Assembly (NCBI RefSeq): GCF_964199755.1
Contig: NC_133899.1
Coordinates: 25,399,446 to 25,463,445, forward strand
From: Larus michahellis
Taxonomy: Eukaryota > Chordata > Aves > Charadriiformes > Laridae
Length of the DNA: 64,000 bases
Direction of reading: 5' to 3'
This document shows, in pieces, positions 15,001 through 25,000 of the stretch. Every line of letters begins with the position of its first letter. Positions within the stretch are counted from its first letter, which is position 1. The translations under genes and the position numbers were made by a program. The notes under the pieces are model-generated. The model was not told where the DNA came from and did not search any database. It was given only the letters and a program-made list of their open reading frames with translations.

Positions 15001-18000
15001 AAATACCAAATCATGTTACTTAGCAACACAGAATAATCTTAAGGAGATAATCAACTGGAGCTTAAGTCATACCCCAGCATTATTGCGCTGATCACTACAA
15101 TTTTAAACAGGCAGCTCAATAATGCTAATATTTTACATTTTATACTAGAAGTTCAAAAAAAGATGTCTTTCATTTTTTGAAGCTATTAAAAATACTGTGC
15201 TAGGTGTTTCCTCATGTCATTGAGCTTTGTTGACTGTTAATAGCATCTTTAATCACTCATTTTAAGGTGTGAAGATTATAAAAAAATAAGTTTGGTGCAT
15301 CAGAGCTAGGGAGAGAAGTGCTTTAATACTCAAAAAGCAATATGAATATAATACAATAGCCAATTTGTGAAAATAAGAAAATAGCACAGGCGAACAGTTA
15401 GTCATTAGGAAACATACACAACTGCTGCTAAAAAGTAGCACAACAATCCCATAACATAACCGTGGATTTAAAAAAAAACAAAAATCTTAAGAGACTGTCA
15501 AAGATGCTTCCCTCCTCTATTAAAATGATGTTACAAAAGGAAGTATGTTTTGTGTGTGATCACTGAGCAAATTTTGCTGTACTGTTAGTCTTCATACCTC
15601 TAAATACATCAAAGTATATTAACGCTGTTCTTTAGGGCTTTTTGCCTCTTTAAGGAAAAAAGAGTTCTCCTTCACCTGAAGGATTTTTTTTTCCCACGAT
15701 CCCTTTTATCTTTGCCAGAAGCTGAGACTTTGACAGGTTGTGTAGACGGGCAAAGAACTCAACAACCAAGCCGGAAGTTAGAAAAAAGTACTCATTTTAA
15801 AAATAAGGAACTTAATTCCTCGGGCCCACTTATTAAAGGCACAGATGCACCAACTTAGCGTTTTGCCAAGAAAGATGTGTAACAACATAAACCAGACCAG
15901 ATTTGAAACTCCTGTAGTAAAACTCATTATCTTTTGTTTTGGGAGATACTTTTAATTAGGAGGCAATTCTTGGCATAATGGAAAAATACAGTGAAAAGTG
16001 TAACTGAAAAGCACAAAAAGAGCAGTTACTTGCAGTGACTGAAGGAAGGAACTTGAAAGAGCAAAATGTTAAATATAAAAGAGCTTAACCTATGCCATAA
16101 GATGAAGGAGAGAATTAATTCCTCTGTGGAAAACAGATCTATGAAGACTCACAAACAGAGGCCATGTAAGAAAGAAAAATAATTTGGGAAATAATGATGA
16201 GGAAGAATAACAAACCGGAGAAGGAAGCCCAAAAGAATGCAATTGCAGCACTTACGCTGGGTCACAATTACACCATTAATTATTGTCTCAGCTTTAGGAA
16301 AAAATGAAAGACTGGGAGGGAATAAACAGTAAGAGTCAGTAAATAAAAATATTTTAAAAGTAGATAAAAATTAAATGAATGTGAGAAGTTGTTAAATACA
16401 AAACTGAAATTTAATTATTCAGTTACTGATATTGATTACTTGCCTTTAAATAATACTTTATTATTACCCTCTCAATTTGAAAGGTGCCAATCAGGCATTA
16501 TGCACTACGTTTGGTACAGTTTATCCTGCCAGGTACCTTTCATAAGGTAGGCTCTGCTGTTACACGCAGCTTGCAGCTTTCACAGAGTGCCGAAATCTAC
16601 CAAATTTAATCTAGACACGTCAGTGGTCAGAGGCTGAGCATCTGCTACAGAACCAGCTCTGAGCAAAAACACTCATGCCAAAAATAAGTTAGCTGGGCAG
16701 TTGTTCACCATCAACATGTAAAATGTGAAAATGTAAAATGATTTACATCTTTAAGTGCTGCTTAAAGAGTAACAATGATTTTCATAGTACTCTCCACAAA
16801 TAAATATATAAAACTACGTTAACAAAGTTTATCTGGTAAACTTAACACACTTTGTCTGTTTTGACTGTGCCATGAACTCGGAATCCTTATTCGAAAACCT
16901 TTGAAAACACTGCACTAGCCAGTCCTACCTCAGTTTCTAGAGACCAAAGCATAGAGTATTAGGAGCAATTTAGGTGTTGCAGAGTATTACCAGGTATTAC
17001 TAGTGATTTAGGTGTTGCATAGTTATACAGAGTATTATGGAGTTTAAGGCCAGAAAATGCCATTAAATCTTCCTGTACATCACAGATGACTCACATTATT
17101 TAAATATATGCTTATTCTAAAGGTGGCCAACTTCTTGACACTACAAAAGCCCCCAACTAGAATTCTTTGCTTGAGTACAGGACAAGCTTTTCATATTTGA
17201 AAGTTTACCTTAGCCCGTGAAAAATAAAGGTAGAAGAATATGGAATATGCTAACAGAAACACATTTTCAACCTGATGAAGGCCAGGAATAATACCAAGTA
17301 CAGCTACTTTCACATTTTAGGGCCAATGTGCACAGATGCTCTGGATAAGATGAACTGGCTATGTATAACACAGTATCATTCATAGCTCTCCTTTGGACTT
17401 AATTCATCCAGAGCTAAGAGTTACGAGGATTTATTTACGCCAGAACTGGTACTAATCTTTCAATGGAAAAAAAGCAGATGTGGCTTTAGTCTGCCACCAG
17501 CTTGTTTTTGAAGTGACGGAACTGCTTTCTGAGGGAGGAAAACACTCTGTACGTAACACACAGCTACTAATAAGTAAAAAATGCAGGGACTCAGGAACAA
17601 GAACGCGAATTACGCACTGGAAAAAAACACGGCTACAAATTACAGCCATCACCCCACAGAGAAAGGGAGACGAGAGAAGCGCTCCCAGAGCGCAGGGGAA
17701 GCAAAACGGCTCCACCATCCCTTCCCCGACACGCGCTCCGCGACGCAGACAGCCGAAAAGGGAGCATAAGGCAGCCATGTACGCCCGTGCTTCAAGAAGG
17801 GGGCAAACAGATGAGAAAAACAAGGAGGAAAGTGGATCCTCCTCGCCTTTCTCCTCAGAGGAGCCGCCGCCATTTAAAACGCCCGCCCCCGCGCGGCGCG
17901 CGGTCCCACCAACCAATCAGCGCCGGCGCTGAGGTAAACAGCGCCGGGGTCCGGTCCGCCGAGAGGGGCGGTTGTGGGGGGACGCGGGGCGCAGGGGGCG

Positions 18001-18262
18001 CGCCCCCCCCTCGTTCCGCTCCGCTCCACCCCACCCCAGGGCTCCTCAGCCCGGCTCCCCACCGTGCGGCCCGCCGCCCGCCTTCCCGCGCCCCCCCCCG
18101 GCCTGCTTCCCCCGCTCGTCCTCGCCCCCAGCGCCCTCCGGCCGCCTCCTCCCGCCTTACCACGTATCCCCCCCACACGTAGAGAAAGTTCCCGTCCACC
18201 ACGGCGCAGTGGCCGCTCCGCTCCTCGGCCACGCAGAACTGCTCCGCGGAGTCTGCCGCCAT
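1259..18262 (-). CDS. KLHDC1: KLHDC1, kelch-domain E3 ligase substrate receptor (exons 1-8; 3' end outside window)
   Basis: Eight coding exons read on the minus strand, all with GT/AG borders and continuous frame: 18161-18262, 14864-14934, 12842-12959, 11741-11859, 9938-10016, 8937-9020, 7379-7462 and 1259-1317, giving 238 codons plus 2 nt. The start at 18262 gives MAADSAEQFCVAEERSGHC, matching the vertebrate KLHDC1 N-terminus. Kelch glycine-doublet blades are visible as LYVWGGYV (about residue 27), LYIFGGFDDKG, LIYFGGYGCRKH and GYIFGGRVL. The family is about 406 residues, so roughly the last 165, including the remaining blades and the cullin-binding tail, lie left of base 1. KLHDC1 is known as a receptor of a cullin-5 ubiquitin ligase that reads C-terminal glycine degrons. 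By analogy with the degron-binding arginines I recall for the paralogue KLHDC2, R217 and R222 (split across exons 7 and 8) are the likely pocket residues. POLE2 adjacency argues for KLHDC1 over KLHDC2. Confidence 0.95.
1318..7378 (-). other. KLHDC1: KLHDC1 intron 7
   Basis: About 6 kb of mostly unique, AT-rich sequence. A G-rich tract lies at about 6909-6926. One exon-like minus-strand open frame lies near 3655-3966 (see findings). No CR1 or other recognisable repeat was identified. Confidence 0.7.
7463..14863 (-). other. KLHDC1: KLHDC1 introns 2-6
   Basis: Short to mid-size AT-rich introns separate exons 7 to 2. A T8 run followed by A27 lies at 11966-12000 in intron 3. An open frame with splice-like borders lies at 10556-10729 in intron 4. 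Nothing else is recognised. Confidence 0.65.
11966..12000. repeat. T8/A27 homopolymer tract
   Basis: Eight T followed by 27 A on the plus strand. No recognisable retroposed body is attached, so it is called a simple repeat. Confidence 0.9.
14935..18160 (-). other. KLHDC1: KLHDC1 intron 1
   Basis: AT-rich from 14935 to about 17600, then rising sharply in GC into the CpG island around exon 1. A CCAAT box lies at 17913-17917. The open frames on both strands at 17450-18160 reflect base composition and resemble no protein I know. Confidence 0.65.
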
Positions 18263-18540
18263 CTTAGGAGGAGGAGGAGGAGGAAGCAGTTTGCCTGCCT
18301 CGGTATTCTGCGTCCCGCCACCGCCTCCTCCGGGAGAGGCTGCGGCTGGCTCTCCGCCGGTCGCTCCCCTCAGGCGGACGGGAAGCGAGGAGGGTCCAAA
18401 GTGTGGGGCGTCACCCTCCCCTCAGCCCCGCCACCCCGTGCGGGGCCGGGGGTTGAGGCGGGCGCGGTGCCCGCCGGCGTCCCGCTGCGGCCGGGGGTGG
18501 GCACGGAGGTGGCCGTGTGGAGGCAGTTGGCTGGATTTGT
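17870..18540. promoter_or_regulatory. KLHDC1: KLHDC1 CpG-island promoter
   Basis: GC-rich, CpG-dense DNA surrounds exon 1 and the KLHDC1 start codon. A purine GGA-type microsatellite (about 18267-18285 on the plus strand) sits in the likely 5' UTR. There is no TATA box, as expected for a housekeeping CpG-island promoter. Confidence 0.75.
18255..18265 (-). promoter_or_regulatory. KLHDC1: YY1-type motif over the KLHDC1 start codon
   Basis: The minus strand reads AAGATGGCGGC, a canonical YY1 site, and its ATG is the KLHDC1 start codon (62-60 of 18260-18262). YY1 sites overlapping the initiation codon are a known vertebrate promoter class. Confidence 0.7.
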
Positions 18541-18865
18541 CTTTGCCCTGCTCCGGGAAGGTTCCTTGTCAGTGCGGGTATAGGCTCCTGCCCAACGGGG
18601 CATGCTGAATGTTACAGTGTGAGATTTAAGGCCTAATAAACTCTGCAGAAGCCTGTGAATAAAGAGAATGAGAGGAGGAAAAAAGCCCCGAGAACAGGAC
18701 ACCTAAACACAAACCCAGCACAAGAATGAAAGGAAGAGCTGGGTCTCAACATGGGAGGTGGTTTAAGACAACCCCAGCAGAACTTGCTGTCTCTCTGAAT
18801 GTGAGACAAGTTAGACTCCTGCCAGTAATAGCAGCTATGAAATACTAGCTGATATTAATTAAAAC

Positions 18866-19321
18866 AATCATAGACTCGTCTGGGTTGGAAGGGACCTTTA
18901 AGAGCATCGAGTCCAACCATCAACCCAACACTGCCAAACCCACCACTACCCCATGTCCCTCAGCACCACGTCTGCCCAGCTTTTAAATACCTCCAGGGAT
19001 GGTGACTCCACCGCTTCCCTGAGCAGCCTCTTCCAATGCTCGATAACCCTTTCTGTGGAGAAATTTTTCCTAATATCCAATCTAAACCTCCCCTGACACA
19101 ACTTCAGGCTTCTTCCTCTTGTCCTGTTGCCTGTTCCTTGGGAGAAGAGACCGACCCCCCCTGGCTACCTCCTCCTTTCAGGGAGTTGTAGAGAGCAAGA
19201 AGGTCTCCCCTCAGCCTCCTCTTCTCCAGGCTGAACACCCCCAGCTCCCTCAGCCGCTCCTCACAAGACTTGTGCTCCAGACCCCTCACCAGCTCCGTTG
19301 CCCTTCTCTGGACACGCTCCT
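18866..19321 (-). mobile_element. CR1 LINE, 5'-truncated copy
   Basis: The minus strand encodes the CR1 ORF2 tail ([20 protein letters not shown], then [12 protein letters not shown]), followed by the CR1 3' UTR and a 3' end at AATCATAGAC on the plus strand. It lies in the KLHDC1-POLE2 spacer. The reading frame is broken near the ORF2 end. It is closely similar to the copy at 29388. Confidence 0.93.
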
Positions 19322-21239
19322 ACACAATTGTATAGGAGTTCAAACTGTTGACCGCAGAGAGGAACATCCAGTGAACGTTGTCCTCTAACCTGCAGCCTAG
19401 AAGCAGATGAAGCAAGAAGCTACATGCTGTGGTATGGTGGAGTATGTGAGGAGATCACCAGAGGTGCTGCACAGGACCTGTGTGTTGGGGACAGTGCTGA
19501 GCTAGGGGTAACTAACAGAATAAAGCTGATGTTGGGATTTCAGTGGGTCATCCCCCATCATATCCTAAACTACACACTTCTCATTTGAGAATAATATTAT
19601 CCCTATTATCCCCACCACTATATAGTCTTTCCTATATGCTGTCCTGCCCTTAAACAGCAGGCTGGGAAAAGCAGTAGCCTCTTATGCTGCCCTTCCAGCT
19701 CTCATACTGTTAGATCAATAACGGTGAGTTCCAGCTGAACTCTGGATCCAGCCGGTATGAGTGGAATTCAAAATAAAACAGGTACAGCTCTTCCAAAAGA
19801 GTAGTAGAATAGAGCTTTTGAGAAACAAGCACTTCAGCATCTTGTAAAAGGACACCAAAAAGTAATTGTAAAGATTCTCTTGTGAAAGTGAGACATGCGC
19901 TTCCTCTGTTGGATCTAGGAGGGAGGATGTTAACTATTCCTGTCGATAACTGCTAATATTAAAATGAAGAACTGTAACGGTGATGCATTGGGATGATGGT
20001 TAAAACGCAGGAATAAGCACTTGTAAGAGTTAAGAAAAAAGTGGGTAACAGGCAAACTATCTATAGATCTATAGGTCAGGTAGAGCTACAATGTGATGTC
20101 TCAGAAAGAAGTTTAGGAACAGTGCAGTGTCAGCAGCTCGTGGTTTTGCCAGTGGAGCTGTGACAGACATGACAATGAGATATTGGTCGTGTTTGGTGTA
20201 ACAAAACAATTCCATCGATTCCCCTTTGGCGTGAGGTAGATGTGCTGTCTGATCACGAGCCATTCGGCTGTCTCTCAGCTGGCTCCCTCTCTCAAGCCAC
20301 ACATGTGGAGACTGCAGCGCTGTGGTGTCCAGCAAAGCCATGGCGGGCAGCAGAGATGAAGAGCTGGGCATGGCTTCCAGAGCTCCAGACAGATGGCTCA
20401 GTAAAACAGAAGTCTACAGCTCATGCTGGAATACTTTTATATCTCTGGTGGGAGGCTCCGGGCAACCTAACAGAACCCCAAATACAGCAGGATGCTACTG
20501 GGATGTGTTTTATACTCCCAGTTTGGTCATATCTTAAAAGAAAATTAGTTTCTTTTTAGGTGAGGGCTACATTCGTTTTCCAGGTGTACCTTCCTTTTTC
20601 AGGTGAGACATAAGCTGAACATCAAAATCAGATTTTCTTTAAAGGAGAATAAGTGGTAATCTTAGCAAATAGAAGAACTTATGTAAGGATTGGGTTCATA
20701 ATTTGCACCTAGCTGCTTGCCTGACATGAAAAATGGATCACATTTCCTGCCAAAATAGCTGAGACCTGTCAGATGGTAGCTTTTCGTGTAAAGAAGAGAG
20801 TAGATGCAGCTTCACCCATGAGCCTGCTCCCAGATGAGGAGGAGTGATTATAAATTACGCAGTTGAGAATGGAATATAGAAAATAGGCTGACATTTTTTA
20901 TCTGTCTCTATATCCCTGCAAGTCTTTTGATCAAGGAACTTTCTTTCAGAGTTGCTTTGTGAGCCTTCTGTGGAGTAAAGCTGTACTTGAGTGACAGGGT
21001 TCAGCGTTTGCATGAAATATCCATCACTTTACACCTGAAGAGAAGGCAGCTGCCCCACAAGACTGGAGCAGTATGAGGCGCAGGGTATTTATTTATCATG
21101 CTGTACACTGGGACTCTGTATGTTGCAACAGACTTCAGCTACTCAGGGCCAAAGGAAAAATTGCGTACAACAGTGGTTCGCTGGTTATGTGTAAAAACAG
21201 CCATGGAGACCGTCGTGTACTTGTTGGCCAAGATGGAAC
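19322..21239. other. KLHDC1-POLE2 spacer, no gene seen
   Basis: Moderate-GC unique sequence. Several open frames of 70-105 codons occur on both strands, but none resembles a known protein or shows a splice context. Confidence 0.6.
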
Positions 21240-21412
21240 CAGCTGGAAGGGATCCAGCTGTGGCTGCCCCATCCCTGGAGGTGTTCAAGGCCAGGTTGGA
21301 CGGGGCTTTGAGTGACCTGGTCTAGTGGGAGGTGTCCCTGCCCAGGGCAGGGGGCGTGGAACTGAATGGTCGTTAAGGTCCCTTCCAGCCCAAACCATCC
21401 CACGACTCTGTG
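21240..21412 (+). mobile_element. CR1 LINE 3' end
   Basis: The sequence follows the CR1 terminal pattern CCATCCCTGGAGGTGTTCAA ... GACCTGGTCTAGTGGGAGG ... AAGGTCCCTTCCAGCCCAAA ... CATCCCACGACTCTGTG. It ends directly at the POLE2 CpG island, about 230 bp before the POLE2 ATG. Confidence 0.9.
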
Positions 21413-21429
21413 TTGCGGCTGCCATCCCT

Positions 21430-22040
21430 TCCTCCAGCACGTCGGAAAACGGGAGGCACCGACACCGCCAGATCCCCCTGCCTCCCGGGGGCGCCCTCCC
21501 GAGTGGGGCTCCCTCATCGCCACGGTTCCCCACTCCGCAGGCGGAGCCCGGCGGGGCCGTCCCGCAGCCTCTGCCCGCCCCGGGGCAGGGCCAGGCCCGG
21601 ACCATCGGGGGCGGCGCGGCGGCGTTTGGCGCCAAACTCCCGCCATGGAGCCGGAGCGGCTGCGGCGCCGCCTGGGCTCCGCGTTCCGGCTGCGCGGGCT
21701 CCTGCTGCGGGCGTGAGTAGCTCCGGGGCGGGGGCGAGCGGCGGATCAGGCCGCCGGGACGAGCTACCCGATCCGGTACCCGGTTCGGTACCCGCTGCGC
21801 CGGGGGGGCGGGGCGCTTCTCATCCTTCCCTCAATCCCAGCTCCTGCTCTCGGGTCTCGCCTTGTGGGACTCCGTCAGGGACACCCCCCGCATCGCCTCC
21901 TCGGGGATGTGGTAACGCCTTTCCCGCCTCTTCCTCACCCACTGCCCTCCTCCGAAGCCCTCTCCTGCAGCTCTGGGCCTTTGCCATCCGCCTCCACCCA
22001 CGACCCGGCCCGCTGCCGCGCCCGCCCTGGGTTTGGGTGG
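21430..22040. promoter_or_regulatory. POLE2: POLE2 CpG-island promoter
   Basis: CpG-dense, TATA-less region spanning the POLE2 first exon and the start of intron 1. Confidence 0.75.
21625..21636. promoter_or_regulatory. POLE2: Palindromic E2F site at POLE2
   Basis: TTTGGCGCCAAA is a perfect 12-bp palindrome that forms two overlapping E2F sites, 8 bp before the POLE2 ATG. E2F control of the human POLE2 promoter is established, so S-phase regulation is likely conserved. Confidence 0.85.
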
Positions 22041-25000
22041 CAGCAAAGGCTGCCCTGCGTCTCCCCTTGGTGTCCTCCCGATGGTGGTGTGGGGTGGTTT
22101 CTTGTTTTTTTTGTGTCTGCTGGTGACCCTGACAACTCCGTGATCTCATTCCCGAGTTGTGCTTGACAGTTCTGCCTTCAGCATCTCTTCCTAGAGGAAG
22201 AAATGGTCTTTCCAAAGGTGAATAATAACGTGTAGTAGTTATAGATTGCAAGGTCAAGAAAAAGTGATTTCTGCTTGCAGTGGAAGGTGTCATGATTTAT
22301 ACGAGTGCCTGGGGCTCTGGTGCTCATATTTTCCCTTTCAAGATTGTGTGTTAATATTAGTTCCATTTTGTTTCTGGCGTGGATGGGATGTGATTACTTT
22401 GGTCAATGTCCTGGCAGTTTTATTAGCGTGGAGGCCAAGTTCAGAGCTCCTGACTCCCATAGTTAAATGGACTGAGATGTTTTGAAGGCCAGGCTGTTAA
22501 CCACAATGCCAGTTTTGATTTGCCGACAGATGACATTAATAAGGAAATTGCTATCTTTAACTGCAAGACTGTAGTCTAAGGGTGAGGGGAGAAGTGCATG
22601 TCTAATTCTATGTTATTTGGAATGAAAATAATTCCAATCTCAGAGACACTGATAACTGGAGCTGTTCCTGCAGGGGGCTGTTAAGTTGGTCATGGGCTGG
22701 AGCTTATGGAGTGTAAGGGAAGCAGGGAGAGCTGGGTTTGCTCAGTCTGTGGAAAAGAGGGTGAAGATGATCCAAACGGGGACTTAGCTAGAAGGAGCCA
22801 GTGCAGAGAGAGAGGTGAGAGGCAGCACGAATGTACTGCAACAGAAGAAATCCCACTTGTCTAGTTCTAGTCCCCTCAGTTCAAGAGAGACATTAAAGAA
22901 ATGGAGAGGGTCTAGCAGAGGGCCACCAAGATGGTTAGAGCGTTGGAGAACTTGACGTGGAAAAAATACGAAGGTTTTGGGTTTATTCAGCCTCAGGAAG
23001 GGAACGCTCAGGAGGATCTAATCCCAGCCTTCATAAAAGATGGTTATAGAGAAGACAGAGGTACCCTGCTTTAGGGAGTAGACGGTTGGACCAGATGGTC
23101 TCCAGAGGTCCCCTCTAATGTGGACTTTTCCATAATTGTATGAAAAGTTTTTCACAGGGAGAGTACTTAAACATCAGGACAGGGCCGACAGAGGTTGTGA
23201 GATCTCCATCCTTGGAGATTCTCAGAATTTGACTGAACAGCGCTGTGAGCAACATGACTGGCCTGTTAGAGCAGAAAAGTGGACCGGGAGACCTCAGAGG
23301 TCCCTTCTGACATGAGTCTTTCTATGGCTGTATGAAGATGATGTTCTCTGTATGTCCTTCTTATCCTCAGTGTTTTCAGTCCTGATGTTTTTTTTTTTCT
23401 TTGACTTAAATTAGTGCAGTATTATGCAGTACTAATTACTTTTACTTTTTTAATCATAAGCCATTTAGTGATTATGTGCATACTTAATATAAACTGTATT
23501 GAATATTAATTGCTTTTTGAGCTGACTTTCTTCATTGGAATTAGGGATGCTCTAAAGTATCTTACTGAAACTCTTCAGTCCATCAATGAAGTAGAACTTG
23601 ACAATGTAATTGAAAATGTCATTGATGCCGTTGAAAAGCAGCCTTGTAAGTAAACAATTTATTTTTCTTAAGCTTGCTATGTTTATCTTGCGCTTATAAT
23701 GTTATTTAGACAAAGACAGAGTTAGTGTCAGCATATGCACTAAGGTGTCATTCTAGTCTAGCGGGCTAATCAAGATAAATGTATTTGTTGACATTTTGTT
23801 TTGCTAAATACTGAAGTTTATAAAGTCAGCAAAATTTTGCCATTTAAAAAGTTGGCAGCCTGGTACCTCCTGACTTTTCCAAGAGTAGTGAAATTTTTCA
23901 ACGTCAGTTGCCAAAAGCACCTGGCTGAGTTTGTATGGACATCTTTGCATCTGAAACTATCATTTTAAATATTAAAATAAACCAAAGAAATAATGAGAAA
24001 TGAATTCACTTGTTATTCGTTAGTCCAGGTCCAGCAAAGTGTTAGGGTTGTTGAGGGCTATAATCATAGGAGCCCAGCTGTGACCACAGGAAGGGAGCAG
24101 TTGCCCTCAGAGATCACTGCCCTCGCATCCAAGCGGGGTGGGAGATGCAAGTGTACCAGTGTAATGGTCCAGCATATTGACTTAAACGAGCTGTGGATGG
24201 AGTTTAACCATCACCTGGATGCTCTCTGAAGCAGCAAGGCAGATGCTGATGTTCTGTTATGCCAACCTGATCTCGTGATAGTAACAATGGGCAGAAGGTG
24301 CTGATAAGAGCTGGGAGCACTGTAGCGCTGGAGAAGCTGTATCTGCTTGGCCTGTGAAAGTACATCAAATTCCATAAATTATGAAGTCCAGAAGTGCAAT
24401 CCAGAAAACTCCTGGAAAATCCCATGAAAATATGAGACACTCAAAGAACTGAGCTTTTGATGGTAAAGTTCTTGTGACTTTTGGTTCTGAGCATGCCTGA
24501 AACTCCCATCATCTTGGCAGGAGCATTTTGTCTGGGGACTACCTCCTGCTTCATTGGGACACTATGTCCTGAGGTACACTGATCCAGTGTGCCTGCTCCT
24601 AAGTGCCATGAAAGGCATGGGGTAGTGGCTTGACAGCACAAAACATAGGAGTTGTGACACCTTTAGTTAAAGAATGTGACTGAGGTGGCACTGATGCCTG
24701 ACATATATGTGTGTTTAATTATCAGAGCTCATGAGAACTAGGAAACTTGGGCTCAATTCCAGTTTTTGGCTGAGGAGATTCAAATCCATATAAATGTGAT
24801 CTAAAATAAATATTAGGCCTTGGATGAGTTCAGGAAACCTTCCCGGCCTATCCTATTTAAACTGAATTAAATCAAGAGTGGGCACATGCTTGCGTTGTAG
24901 TTTTACTAGAGCACAGACTACAGAAGTTATGGTTTTATATTCTTACCCTAGTCATGGCCTAACAGGTCATAGCTGATCAAACAGGGAGTAAAAGCAGTTT

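Noticed and set aside
17855-18160. Extension of the KLHDC1 exon 1 frame into a 135-codon protein
   Set aside because: A strong donor (GTG/GTAAGG) ends exon 1 at 18161, and exon 2 continues the conserved kelch sequence.
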